Part shown: positions 14,560 through 26,990 of the stretch, one piece after another
Numbering within the stretch: position 1 is the first letter of the stretch
Layout of the letters: the number at the start of each line of letters is the position of its first letter
NCBI GenBank assembly: GCA_002633005.1
Contig: NMRA01000562.1
Location: 177,386-241,385 of the forward strand
From: Phoronis australis
Lineage: Eukaryota > Phoronida > Phoronidae
Direction of reading: 5' to 3'
DNA: 64,000 nucleotides
Program-made: the position numbers and the translations under genes
Notes under the pieces: model-generated
Databases searched by the model: none
Seen by the model: only the letters and a program-made list of their open reading frames with translations
What the model was told of the DNA's origin: nothing

Positions 14560-17500
14560 CATTTATAATTGACCAAACTTGACAAGTTCGCTGCGGTCAA
14601 CATAACGTTAATTACCAGAGTATAAATACAGGTAATCCCTCATACTGTCGCATCGCGATTTTCGGTCTCGTTGGGACATTCCCAGATGAAACGAATTCTC
14701 GATATGGCACCAGTATTCCTTTGTGTATGGGATATCGTATATTTATACCACATTTACGAAAATTATTTGCCCTAATTAATTGATTTTGTCGTATGCGTTT
14801 TGTACAGCTGTGCCGAAGACGCGATTGCCAGGATCATTTCCACAATTTGCCGTTGAAACCGTTTTTAAGTTTAAGAATAACGGCATTTGTTTTCACGCAA
14901 CGGCTATCAATTTTTAATGTTGCCATAATGTATGCCAATTTATTGCATAAGGTACATGTATACGCAGCCTCTATGCTGTTAAAAGGCTGTGTCCAAGTTG
15001 GCAACGATTTCTGTACTTTCATAGGTGTCCAACGGGTTAACGTATATCTTGTTAGCATTAACAGCGTTTACTTTAGGGTGTTAATTTCCTCAAACTTTCG
15101 TTGGTTTGTTGCATTTGGACATTCTTATTGATTGGATGTTAAGACATGCGGATGCTCAACATTGACCCACTAAATCAGCGCATTTCATACAAGTGCTTGT
15201 TGTGTCACTGACCGTCAATAAAATTATGTTTTTTCTCAGTATCCAAAATTGAACGGTGTTACTAACTTCAAATGAATCTGTCATCAATTCTTACCAATAC
15301 TGACACAACTATTAACTTGTTATTAATTAGTCCGGAGTAAGTGGGCACACGCGAAACTTCTAGTCGCTAGCTTGTCGTTGTCAGAAAGCCTGTCTGTAGG
15401 ATGAAAGACCTGAAGACCTTTTGGGAATAGCTACCGCTTAAGGATTCACTTGGTTTAGAATTTAATGGTTATGCCTTTGGGCTTCAAGTGCAGTATCATC
15501 GCACACTTGTATTATCGGCTTTATGCCGAGTTCTGGATACCGCTAGGAGTTGCACTACTACTGAACAGGAAGATACAAAGGACGTTTTATATTAATAAGA
15601 ACTAGATGCGATTTTATATACATCGACATATGGGTTCGACTATTAACCAACAATAAAAAGGCGCCTAAGTTTATTGAACTTGATAACTGTACTGTTCTAT
15701 AAATGTCATTGACTACGAAACGTTGGATTTTGCAATTATACTCGTAGAAACATCTACATCACAGGAACCTTGACGCCGTCATTCAACCCAGGCTCATGAA
15801 TAAATTCCTTCAATCGTTAATTGGTAGCTTCTAGAATTACCAACAAGTAACAAATGACTGAAATGCTTTGAAATGACCAATAATAAAAGGTCAGACATGT
15901 GGTTTCGTTGGCTGTTTTACTGTACTTTACAAAAGGCCGCTTTACACGTCGCGAAAAGTATGTTCGACAAAAGTTTGTCTTCCCAGCAAGTGCACTAGAT
16001 TGTAAAAAAACAAATACATGCAGGGCAGGTGTGCGTTCCGTAGATGCGTTAACTTCCTAAAACTGCAAAATCACGCATGCTAACGCGAGATATCGCTTGC
16101 TTCGTGAAATTCTTGCGTGTAGAAAATTTAACCCATTAGGAATAGTAGCTAATGTGAACTAACGTTTAAACGTGTGGAACATGCGTGAGTGACAAAATGT
16201 GTGACTTATAGACAGCGGGTTCTCGTCCACAGCTATAGACAGAGAACCTTTATGAGAGGCCTTCCACTCAATCAGAGTCAATAGTGAGGTGGTCAGGACC
16301 ATTACAAGAATATCTGTGCGTATCTGGCTTGTAAATTGAAATGTCGATATGATCGTTGCCGGTTAAGCAACAAAATATTCACTTAGCGTTGGAAGATATT
16401 ATAAGATTCGTTTATAGCATAAAATCAGTGAAGAACGGCGAAAAAATACACGCACAGTTAGAATTGTTCTTATATTGAGGCGACAAGTTCAACGTAGCAG
16501 TAGTCCTGTCAGTGCGTTGCAATCACAAGTCACAACAATTGGCCTTTGTCGAATGTCAATTTTACAGAGAGATAAATTCGTAACACCACTTTTCAAATTT
16601 CAATCTGATGAGCATCCGTAATTGGGCAAGCCACACTCTCATACTTCCAATACTGGGCAAGCCACACTCTCATACTTCCAATACTGGAATATCAACAGAC
16701 AACTCAATGCAGTCAAATTGCTTGTAGCAGGGTATTTTTTCCATCGTCATTTGTGTTAGGATATAGCATATTGCAGTTCTCTTTTCTCACAAGATGCCTT
16801 TGGTTTCCCTGAAAATGTTTAAATGCGTATTGAGATAGAAGAGCCTGCTTCACCACGATACCATATCCTTTTACAGAAATAAACCAAAAGTAGATGCCAC
16901 TCTTACAATCCGGCTGGTAGGCCTAATGGCCAGCTCAGCATCACGTACCCGTAGCAATGGCATTCATTTCTGCTGCTTACAGTGCACGTAAATTAATCCG
17001 CGAACTAGCTGGTCTCACCACCCGGTCAATGGACGGCAACTTTGTTCTCCGTGAATATCAGCTAGATTATTGCTCAAGTTACCCCAGTTGAGGTTGAAAG
17101 AACATGCATTTCCTGTTGAACGATTTAAATAAATCAGTTGACCTCATCGCTGATTGACCAATCAAGAAGCACATGTTATTATCCTAATCATATTCGAATG
17201 TTGATAGAGTATGTCCCGTAGTTCACTGTTTTACGGCCGTTTTCATTTGAAACTAAAGGTTTAGGGCACTGTAGTCGATCCAGGTGAACGTCCATAGTCT
17301 CCCACGGTAGTGAATCAAACCAATGGCCTTTGAATCAGAAGGACTTGTTGTGGTTCTACCACCCTGCAGGTTTGAATTAATGTAGTTAACAGGATGGTAA
17401 ACTTAGTCTATTACAAGAAAATTCAACGATTTCGTTGATGATTATTCAATTTCTCGAATTAATTAATAAATTTTACCATATGCAATATATGCTTTGTCGC

Positions 17501-19010
17501 AACGACTTGTTTAATAATATACGTTGGTTTGATTTTCAATTCATGGGCGTTTGATGGTCTTGTTCGACAATTTCGCGTTCTCTCACTTGCTTCAGTAGTG
17601 TTGAATGCCATTTTTGTTCTGTCTGACTATATTCGACCAGAGTTTGTGAAGTGAACACGGGCATCGTGTGCATACGTTTAGCCTGAGGGAATTTCACTTC
17701 TAACTTGTTCCTTGGACTTTGCCATATGACGAACAGAGGGAGATCGAAAAGTTTGGGTTTTCTTATAGTTTTACATTGGCGCAAGCCTCCTCAAGTTTCA
17801 TTCAGTTTTACCCACATGAGGATAGGGTAATGGGAAACTCTAGGTGATTTTTTCATAGAAGCTCCAAATAAGTGCAAACTATAAAAGAGTTTGGTTTATC
17901 TTGCCGAGTGTCTACAATCACCGGTGACTTAATGCACCAGAGGGACACCCCGTCAAAAATAGAATTGAGAATCCTTGGGTGACCGTCATTTGTGGCCTGT
18001 TGCTGATGGTCGGAAGCCCTCATAAAAGTCGACTATTATTTATGGTAACCATTTCTGTTGTGGTATTGTCCTCACCCTCGCCAGCGACAGCAGTTAACCT
18101 ACATTTCATTAATTAGCGATTTTGTGACACATTGAATGACCTCTTGCTGTCCTTTACATATAGGAATTGTCATTCATCGGGATGCTCTCCCGTAAAAGAT
18201 GTTAGCAAGCATGCGAAAACAATTCGGATGGTTATTGTGCCATTTAAGGTATGATGGCTCATGAGTTCTTGACCTCAGGTATTGTTGTGGTAGTTATGGT
18301 ATGTTTGTTCCTCTCAGGTATGGTGAGGGGTAACTACGTTGCCTTTATGATGCAGGTGGTGTCATATCGGGTGAGCAAACGAAAGGGAAGGCAAACGTGG
18401 GAAGTTCCGCGAAAGTTGTATTGTTTCAGGAGTTTTTTCTATTTTCCATTGTCCCCCATATTCCTTGTTGAGGCACTGCGTTAATTTGGAGTTTTAATGT
18501 GCCCCCAGTGTGTGGGCGGGAACGCACAGTTAGTCCTCAAACGGATATCAGCGATCGATGAAAAGCTATAATTAATTATCAGAAAGATTACATCAAATCA
18601 CATGCTACCTACGTACGTATACCCTATTTGTCATAAGTCAATTGTTTGGATCTGACTGGCTGGTTTCCATGGTCCTCGAGTATCGGCTTGGCCTGTCCGC
18701 GCCTGCGCTGTAGTTAACAAGTTTCTAGAGTGCGCAAACATTTTCCAGGAATCTGTATCGTGTCTCATGATCCACAAATCAGGTATTACGCAAGCATTTC
18801 TTTCTCAAGTCGTGACAACTAATTAGACAGTTTTCGTTAAAAAAACAAACACGTGCCTTTCCGTGCTTATTTTCAGCGCATGAATGACACGAGAGTACTA
18901 CTTTAGAGTAACACTTTAGAAAAACCAGTAGATTTGTGTTGAAAAAGGGGTGTTTTTTGTATACTTCCGAACTCCTAACAAGAACACGTAACTTTTACGC
19001 CCCCTATATA
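14560..19010. other. No supported gene
   Basis: No coding region with recognisable features. The only structure noted is the 31-bp tandem duplication listed at 16623. The open frames at 14793-15131 (plus) and 14834-15058 (minus) overlap on opposite strands and have no motif. Confidence 0.4.
16623..16684. repeat. 31-bp tandem duplication
   Basis: Two adjacent identical 31-bp units starting TGGGCAAGCCACACTCTCAT. This looks like a recent slippage or unequal-exchange event in non-coding DNA. Confidence 0.95.
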
Positions 19011-19437
19011 CAGGGTGTCGCAATATTATGGTGCAGAGTATCTCGAGAAATGAAAAATGCGTTTAGTGTCTTCCCAATGGCAGCATAACCAATGTGTGTG
19101 AGTCATTAGTCACATACCGTTTGAAAGTTTCATTCTTATATTGGATTACTCCGACACTTGGAAACTCATTTGCACTATTTGTCTTGACAGTCATTACATC
19201 ATCGATTGCTGAACACATTAGAGGACATGTTGGCAGTCGCTCTATGAATGTTATCCTGAGATTTGTTAGCGAATCTTATGTGTATATTCTTTATACAAAA
19301 AGCAATCGAGTGGATTCAATTCTGATGACCGCGAAGGCCGGGGAACATCTTCTAAACTTGTCATCAGGGTGTTGTGTATGTCGAAGCACTACGTAAATAG
19401 CATCAAGCCTAAGATGTAGATGATCCTTGTACAATGG

Positions 19438-19573
19438 ACACGCCGCCTATGAACAATTTAACGTCTTACAAACACGCCACCTATGAACAATTTAACGTCT
19501 TACAAACACGCCACCTATGAACAATTTAACGTCTTACAAACACGCCACCTATGGACAATTTAACGTCTTGCAA
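19438..19573. repeat. 34-bp tandem repeat, four units
   Basis: Four head-to-tail 34-bp units beginning ACACGCC and containing CCTATGAACAATTTAACGTC. Units differ by single substitutions (G/A at base 8, and changes in the last unit). It has no variable spacers, so it is a minisatellite and not a CRISPR array. Confidence 0.95.
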
Positions 19574-20724
19574 ATAAGTTTTTATTCGCTTGTTTACCAT
19601 GACGTATTTGCGTTTTGAACCCAATCAACTAAAATTAAAGTGACAATGTTAAATCCAATGACAATTTTTCAACCAGATTTACGTACATGTAGTGCTCTAT
19701 ATTATTAAGAGTGTCTGCACAAGAACGTCAGGCAAAACTGGGAACATGACATATGTCAGTTATACAGAAAAAACGAAACCACAACATGTGTGTAGACTGA
19801 TTGATGTATTGAGAGCTTCCGACCATGCTAGTAGGAAGAACATGAACTAAATATCAAACAGGTAAAATGCAATACACCAATCACATAATAGACAGGCCAA
19901 TCAGAGAATAGCTTGAACTGAAGTGTTTACAAACTTGATTTCGGAGTAACAACAATAGGATTAAAGGCCAAGAATTGGCATGCTAAAAACAAAGCAATGC
20001 ACTATGGTTAATTGCATTTATAGAAGACAAGAATAAATATAATGAAGCTGGCACTAAACTAGTTGCATATAAAAAGAATCAAAGATATGGCCTCTTAACA
20101 ACTGTGTTTATGCAGTAATAGCTAACTTAAATTGAATGCATAAAGGGGTCACGTGGCAGAACTGGCAAACCCATTCTACTAACATATCACAAACATTTTG
20201 GCATATAGCTTATTTGAACGCCTAGGTGGCATAATGAATAAATGAAACGTTTGTTTGAAAAACTAACAGCTTCGAAAAATTTGTGATTCTTTCATTTTGG
20301 GAATAAAATTTGATCGGCGTTCATAAATGCCAATTTTAGCAAATTTTAGTCAACTTCCGCGAAATACCAGTAGAAGGAAATTACTTAAGGTTTCTAGCAT
20401 GATCAGTCAGAAAACGCAAAAACATAAATAAACTTTTCTTTGCAAGTCCCTCATTTCAGACATCAATTGAACATTGGCCGCCAAAGGCGGCTCTTAATAG
20501 GTTATCGTGGTGAGAATACAGGCTACATCCAAGTGCATGCGTAAATGGTGGGCAACATTTCACAGAAAAAAAACATACTACATCTGACAGAGTTCCTTGG
20601 TGTGTTAGTTGATTTGAAGATTTTATACATGTAGGTGGTAACGTGTGCACTCCATGACCTGCCACTAAACATAACCACTGTTGCCTGGTACCGTTGGGAT
20701 AGGCAGATCGCTTTCATGTTAAAC

Positions 20725-21015
20725 CTTGCACTGGGTACAAGTCATTTTTCGCGTGAATTCAACATTTGTAAGCTTTTCCTGCAGTGCCACCTGGCGTTGG
20801 ATTTTTTGCGTCACCTCGTCTTTTAAATCCCCGGTGTTTTTGGGCGGTAACCGCAATTTTCACAGCACAATGACGAAACTTGAATAGGTACTTCGGTTGG
20901 ATTTTAACGTTGCACTGGATACAATGGTTTTTGAGCGTGAATTAAACATTCGGAAGCTTTCTTGAAAAAACACAAAGTGCCACCTGGAGTTGGATTTCAT
21001 TGTGTCGTCTTGTAT
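20725..21015. repeat. Diverged direct repeat (two units, ~184-bp period)
   Basis: 20725-20825 and 20909-21015 share in order TTGCACTGG.TACAA, GCGTGAATT.AACATT, AAGCTTT.C.TG and GTGCCACCTGG.GTTGGATTT. Spacing is equal apart from small indels. This is an old tandem duplication inside the candidate CAGGGTGTC element. Confidence 0.7.
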
Positions 21016-21884
21016 CGTCTGCGCAGTTATTAAGCGTAGGAATGTGACTTACTTTTTGCTTGGTGAGACGACAACTGACGAAAATCAAATCATTCGGTGT
21101 TAATGTACAACGCCTATCAAAACACCACAACTTTTGGCAGTTTTTTAACTTCAAAATTTTGAAAAGGTCCTCGTTTTGGCATTACTTAAATCACGGGAAA
21201 GAGCGTCAACTGCCTTCATGAGAATTCGGTTTGTGGAAAAAACGCTGGATATGATGGTATCTAGACATATAATGTTTTGTTCAATTGGATGTTGACCAGG
21301 ATTTTGACGAGACCTCTAATTTGAGCTACATTTGGTTGTGCTTTGTGGAAGTGGTCAAGAAAAACAAACTATAAGTAATATCAATGCTTTAATGATTAAC
21401 GTTAACTTTGATCTCTGGTGAATTACGATGCATCAAAGAATTAGTTCATGTATATATTTTCAAATACTTTTTATTAAACCGAGAACATGGCTAAGATTCC
21501 AAGCAAGAGTGGTGACAAAGTTCTGACGAATTGTTTGAGTTTCTGTTTTCATAAAGGGACTCTTGACTACTTTTCATTTATGTCAACAAAAGAGATAATG
21601 ATATGACATTATTTTCAAATTTGTGACAAGCCATGTTCTCTGCTTAATCCAAACAGTTAAGTTTGTTGACATTTCAAGTGTTTAACTGTGATTACCTGAA
21701 CTGCAACATTACAACTTCCTCCTGTATTTTCACAATCATCCTTAGAGTGGTTTGGTTGATAGAGAGGCGGACGTCAAAAAATAGACTCGAAAAGAGTAAA
21801 AATAGTCAAATGGTCACTAGATGGCGTAAAATACTTCAAACCCATCCGCAAATGGGAGGATAGCGTCATTTCACTAACTGATGC

Positions 21885-21985
21885 ACATGTGCCAAATTTC
21901 ATGAAAATCCGGTGAGAACCTTTGAAGATACAGAGGTAACGGACGCGGGACGCCAGACGCCTAGACAGAGACGACGGGAATATGC
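21885..21985. repeat. Probable dispersed-repeat fragment
   Basis: Contains CCAAATTTCATGAAAATCCG followed by GATACAGAGGTAACGGACG and CGCCAGACGCCTAGACAGAG. Sequence of this form is familiar to me as a high-copy repeat in marine animal genomes. No second copy occurs in the window, so the call rests on recognition only. Confidence 0.3.
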
Positions 21986-22294
21986 ACCTACATATAAATT
22001 GTATCAACTATTACCAATTTCAAGTGTACCTATTTTTGTAAATTAAACATAACTCGTACCCCATAATTTTGAGACACCCTGCACGTCCTCTATGGGTGTG
22101 TAAGAAAAGTAATCGCAACGACGTAACTACAGTATGACGTAGCTCAGTGGTGACGAATGATATGCAACCGAACGACGGTTTTCAATGAAAACTTCCGTCG
22201 TGTCGTAACAATGGAAGAAGACTCTCAATGTCATTTAGGCCACAAGCCGTTTGAAACTCAAATTATTTCTATGTTTTGAGAAGAACTCACAGTT

Positions 22295-22536
22295 CATGCG
22301 CGCACCCAGCCTTTAATATGGGGGGCAATCGAATTTCAGACGATGTGGACCTTTTACAAACACAAAAGCGGGAGGACTAAAAAATGAATCGTGTGTTACG
22401 TCTTTTTAGTGGGCTCTGGCCTCGTTTTCGTGGACTTTTTGTCACTCTCAGGCGGACCTTTCTGCCCACTTCGCCAAATCGGCGGGGGCTCGTTCGAGTC
22501 CCCAGAGCACCCCCCCCCCCCATGGGTGCGCGCATG
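22295..22536. mobile_element. Short hAT-like element, CATGCGCGCACCC family, copy 2
   Basis: 242 bp, ends CATGCGCGCACCC...GGGTGCGCGCATG, with a perfect 5-bp duplication CAGTT at 22290-22294 and 22537-22541. The interior aligns with copy 1 (GGGGGG-ATCGAATT near the left end, GCGGGAGGACTAAAAAA, then a C-run of 13). Open frames of 82-93 codons that cross it are by-products of the element. Confidence 0.88.
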
Positions 22537-22541
22537 CAGTT

Positions 22542-25500
22542 CGATATCCTTTCACGTCAAACTGAAGGTTGCTTGGTCGTCAGGCGTTTTACTGAACCGT
22601 TTCAATTCAAGCAAAGCACGAGCACGTCACGTGACGTAGCTTTGGAAGACCAAATACACATGTAAAGTCGTTTTTTACACCAGACCATGGTTAGTTGCGA
22701 ACATCATCAAGGAAATAAAATGTCTAACATTATTTTAGAAGGGGTTTTGGTTCTTCGCCATTCCTCTAAGTCCTAAAGGCTCACTATCAAACTCGGTTTC
22801 TTTTGAGTGCTTAATGTGTGTTACTCGGACATTCGCTTGCCCGGGAATCGATATATTTCTCCGTCAGTCCCAAACAAATTACATGTATAATATGAGGTCA
22901 AACAAACAAATCTTTGGCTGTTGAAGCTGGTGGAAATGCTGCAATCACTGTGAACTTAACGTTCATTGATCTGTCACAACATTGTTGTTGTTATCGTCAC
23001 CGTACATGTAATTATTGCCCTTGTTATACATGTTTTGTTATTGTTAATAAACAACAGGTTGTTTCCAACAGCGCAGACCCATTTTAAAAATTCCCTTGAT
23101 GGTTCTCTTATGAAGGTTAAGGAAGTGGACAAGAGAACCCTTTCGATGCACAGGTTCATTTTCTGTTGTGTCGTTCGCGACGTTACAGCGGTGACGCACA
23201 CACCCCATAAAGGTAAATCGATCTACCGTTGAGATGTCTGTCAACGCACGTGAGTGTGATAATTAAGCAACTACAAGACATACACAAATGTTTCTCACGT
23301 CATATTGTAATCTACATATAGCACTAGCTTATCCATCGGTCACAAAAAGCTTCCGATGCCGATAAGACGACCTTACGGCAGAAAAACTGACATATCGGCC
23401 CTGCAGTCGGGCGTTTATATGGCGATAACCGAGAACGCCGGCTAGGCGTCGACGTAACAAATCAGCAGTACCGAACCAATTGAAAATTGCTCGACCATTA
23501 GGATCGAACTCTATCCGCCAAGCATAGTTCGACATTTGACCAAGGCATTTATTTATCCAGGGGATGCTCTACCTGCATCGCAGAGGCCATTTTGTTGCAA
23601 TATCACTTGAAATGCGTGGGTAAAGATTTCTTCTAAATAAACTTAGTTTAATTATTTGTGGCTATCTGAAATAAAATTTTGCTGAATTGCACACTATTAA
23701 AATTTCACTAAATCTAAAAACGGGGAGAAGCTGACCAAAAACAGTAGAAAAGACAATGCTAATACTCTGAACTATTTTGGCGGAAGCCTTCACTTCCGGC
23801 TGGCCTGTTGAAACAAATTGTACTCTGTTACGGCACATTTACGACTGAAGTTACATATTTCTCCCGCCGAAAATTGCCACAACCAATGTACCTGAAGTGT
23901 TGGAGGTCTAACGCAAAAGCATAATCCTGTTGGATATTTTATTTATCAATACCTTTTAATACAAAATAAAAGAAAAATGTGATGCAGAAGGTCATTGTCG
24001 CACTAGAACTACGTATTTGCAGAAGATTTTTTAGTAACCTTTACAAATCTGTATGGTTCAAACAAAATGACTCCGATTTTTACTACAAGATTGAGAATGT
24101 TGCTAGGTAGTCAAGTGCAGAAGCTGCCTTGACATGCAGAGACTGAAAATTTAGTTCAGAATTTCCATACTGACTTCTTCAACAGTACAACTAATAACAA
24201 TGTGGACGCCAGGGATAGATTTATTAAGATGATGGATCGTTATTCACTGATTGACCCTTCGACGCATATACAATCCTGATTTGAGAAAATGCTCGCGGGG
24301 GAGGAGGAGTTTGACAAAATGGCCGCACATTGGATTTTGTTGTCGTCAATGAGGCAGTAATGCTGAAAAAAGACGTTTTCTCCACGCTACACAGCTGGTT
24401 CATCTGCAATTTAGACAAAAGAATTTCAAAATTTAAGAAAGGGGTTGCCAAATAACTTATTTTTGGAATTATTGTTTGAATTCATTAGTTTTGACCAGTG
24501 CTCAAACAAACTTCGTTTTTGTGGTTTTACTGCTAATCGCGAATGTTGTCATTGTCTGCCAGACAGAGTTGGCTCCGCCAGCTGAGAGATGCACCACGAC
24601 CTCGGGGTTGCAGGGTTGAGACAAATCTTCAAATACAATAATGCCCCTTTAAAGGTCCTGATTAGAAATTATTAAAATACAAATCCATAAAAGCAACTCT
24701 TGCAATTGCTCTTCGAAATGCTATCGCATAACAATGCTATGTAGCGTGTAAAAAAGTAAAAATCACCAAGTGAAACTTGTTTTTGAAAAAGGAATTTAAA
24801 CTTATTTAGGATATTGCTGGTGCCGGAAATCTAAGGATGATATAACGCATGAATGAATATCAACAGAAATTAGTAGAGCGCGTGAAGAATTATAATTGAA
24901 GATGTTTATCATAGAGTCCATTAAAATCGATTAAAAATGGGGAAACCGACAAAATAGTTAAGTGGCTTGCCTGGAAAAGAGAGATTTCTATCCCTGTAAT
25001 TTATACAAAGTTGAAGGCCAGTAATGGTGAGAAACTGACAAAAGAAGAGTCGATCTTGAATGAAACGTATTAATTCCATCGCTCACACAATGCGGCATTC
25101 AGGATATCAACATAAATGAAAACTTAGATACTAATTATATGCGTCTGGAAAGGGTGTAAAAATAATACCGATGTATGATGTCCAGAAAGATACCTCAGGT
25201 ACACCACTGATTGTACAGCCTTTGGTACTGTTTACTGTATTGAGCTGGATAGGATTCTTCTCATAAACCATGGAAATAAACTCCAAGAAGTCAATAAATT
25301 GATTTCTTCGTCGTCTAACAACTCTTGAAAAGGTAACAGTGGTCATGACTATTAACTGTAAATTTCCTAACCTTCTACTCCTCTGGATATAGTTTAATAT
25401 ATATTCAGAGGATTACGCTTGAACATTTTTTGTACTGTTTGGGCAAACAGGTCCGATAGATCTGCCGATAAAATAGTGAAGGGCTACGGTGTTGGCAGGT

Positions 25501-25964
25501 GTAACATGACATGCCTGATTTCTCGAACTTCATGCGCTAGACGAATCTTGCATAATGAATATAATAACGGTACTCTTGTGTCGTAAATCTTGAAAAAGAG
25601 GGATACTTGAGTTAGTGTTGTTATGGGGATACACACTCATTCATGTATAGTACGATTAATAAGAAATTTTGCGTGCTATTATTTGTTAGTGTATTTGCCG
25701 CATTTTGTTAATTTATAGAAATGTGTCTTACTCAAAAGTGACACTTTCTAGCGGGCAGGTTTAGCAAATAATGGCAATATAAGAAAATGGGTCATGATGA
25801 AATGTTGTATTTCGGTCAGCAGCATCTTACCGCGTAAGAGTTTCGCGGCGTGGTCTCCAATCCTTTTTTATGCGAAATTTAAGCAATCGATTGGGGCCAG
25901 TTCCCTAATTCCCATCCGGGTAAATTGGCAGAATCAGGTTCACTGGAAAGAAAAGCATGAGATC
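22542..25964. other. No supported gene
   Basis: Short frames only. A stretch at about 23773-23835 (CTATTTTGGCGGAAGC, then TTCCG and GCCTGTT) recurs at about 45574-45625, so part of this region is an old dispersed repeat. Nothing else was recognised. Confidence 0.4.
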
Positions 25965-25969
25965 AGTTT

Positions 25970-26094
25970 CATGCGCGCTCTCCCATTTGGCGAAGTGGTC
26001 CAAAAAGGCCCGCCTGCGAGAAACAAAAAGTCCGAGAAAATAAGACAAAAGTACACTAAACAAGCACAAACGCGCAATTCACAGTTGTGCGCCC

Positions 26095-26127
<33 letters not shown>

Positions 26128-26208
26128 CCGCCGGCTATTTTGTTACCAAAAGGTCCGCAACGTTAGGAATTCGATCCCCCCGCATATTGAAGGCTGGGTG
26201 CGCGCATG
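25970..26208. mobile_element. Short hAT-like element, CATGCGCGCACCC family, copy 3, with poly-T tract
   Basis: 239 bp in inverted orientation relative to copies 1 and 2 (CATATTGAAGGCTGGGTGCGCGCATG at its right end). A perfect 5-bp duplication AGTTT lies at 25965-25969 and 26209-26213. It contains an uninterrupted T run of about 29 bases (from 26097). The 149-codon open frame across this stretch is created by the element and the homopolymer. Confidence 0.88.
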
Positions 26209-26492
26209 AGTTTTCAGAACAAGGTACATGTTTCATTGGCTAGGATGCCTTAAGGGCATAAGGGGTGGGGGGTAACCACAGTCTTCAACGGAAAGTGCAC
26301 GCTTAAGCTTTAAAAAAGGGAGGTCAACGCCCAGGCAGTATATTCCTAACTTCGATTAATAAAATGCAGTGTATCTCTTCCGTTAATCCGCTGTCTTTGC
26401 TTGAATATTATATCATTTCATTTACATCATTGTTTGTCCCATTTTTCAAACTTGATAGAAATACTTAGCAATGTAAACCCTCAGTCCCTTAC

Positions 26493-26935
26493 CTGTTTAC
26501 CTGGTCGCGTCTGTTGTCGTTAGGTTTTGACAGTCGAACGTATCTCAATTTTTCTGATATGCCCTTTTGCAACAATATGGTTGATAACAAATACGTATAT
26601 GGTCGATCCGTCCGAATGGGAAGTGTTTTCTTGATGACCAATTCACTGGACTCACTTAACTTTGGAATGTTGGTGAGTTTATTCGCAAGAGAAGCCCCAC
26701 TTTCAGATGCTCCGTACGGGGTGTACAACGAATGTTCCTGCGCTGCTGCTCTCTTGCCCGTGAAGTGTCTCGCGCGACACGCACAGATGGCTTGTGGGTG
26801 GCCTGATTTACATATCATTCTACAGAAGAGCTGCCTACTCTTGTACCATGATCCTGCCTCGCAGTGCACGAAGAAACATATGACGCCGATGATGAGACAA
26901 TAATTGGAAATCACATACGCTGTGTACAGCCTCAT
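26493..26935 (-). CDS. First coding exon of a secreted, amidated four-cysteine peptide precursor (putative neuropeptide)
   Basis: The frame starts at ATG 26935 and runs 147 codons to a strong donor CAG|GTAAGG (exon end 26493). A second GTGAGT donor would end the exon at 26656. Residues 1-27 look like a signal peptide (hydrophobic YCLIIGVICFFVHC, cleavage after CEA). A short linker ends in SR at 33-34. Then comes a 25-residue segment beginning with Gln35 (able to form pyroglutamate) with cysteines at 38, 42, 51 and 53. It closes with HFT-GKR (57-62), the standard amidation and dibasic cleavage signal. The rest (63-147) is a low-conservation-looking propeptide with IKK at 101-103. This order is the normal plan of a neuropeptide or peptide-hormone precursor. 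The CxCR pair recalls orexin-type peptides, but the spacing Cx3Cx8CxC differs from CCx4CxC, so no family is assigned. A small secreted defence peptide is an alternative. The overlapping 129-codon plus-strand frame is treated as its shadow. Confidence 0.55.
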
Positions 26936-26971
26936 GGTTTTCGTGTTGTGAGTTGCATCCAGCTCGATGAC

Positions 26972-26990
26972 TGGTATTTATGGTGATGTC
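26972..26990 (-). promoter_or_regulatory. TATA-like box and CRE-like site upstream of the peptide precursor
   Basis: On the minus strand, CATAAATACC (26972-26981) lies about 37 bases before the ATG. TGACATCA, one base from the cAMP-response element TGACGTCA, lies immediately upstream (26983-26990). This spacing would give a very short leader, so either transcription starts close to the ATG or a different start is used. CRE-like plus TATA-like elements are common in regulated neuropeptide genes. The assignment is by position and motif only. Confidence 0.35.

Larger units (their letters stand above)
19011..22081. mobile_element. Candidate 3.1-kb element with CAGGGTGTC inverted ends
   Basis: The left end starts CAGGGTGTCGCAATATTATG and the right end is the inverse, CAGGGTGTCTCAAAATTATG, differing at only two of 20 positions. 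No target-site duplication is evident (TATA on the left, CACG on the right) and no transposase frame was recognised inside. The interior carries the 34-bp tandem array and the 0.1-kb duplicated motif listed separately. The two ends could instead belong to separate fragments of one family. Confidence 0.4.

Noticed and set aside
19438-19573. CRISPR array
   Set aside because: Units are contiguous with no spacers, and the genome is eukaryotic.
22384-22665. Overlapping frames of 82 and 93 codons
   Set aside because: Both lie over the hAT-like element at 22295 and share its proline-rich C-run; no independent coding sign.
25794-26243. 149-codon plus-strand frame
   Set aside because: It runs through a short hAT-like element and its 29-base T run (poly-Phe), so it is a by-product of the element.
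26514-26903. 129-codon plus-strand frame opposite the peptide exon
   Set aside because: No signal, motif or splice context; the minus-strand frame has the full precursor pattern, so this is its shadow.
26493-26935. Assigning the peptide to the orexin family
   Set aside because: Only the CxCR pair and the amidated tail agree; the overall cysteine spacing is different and no alignment could be run.
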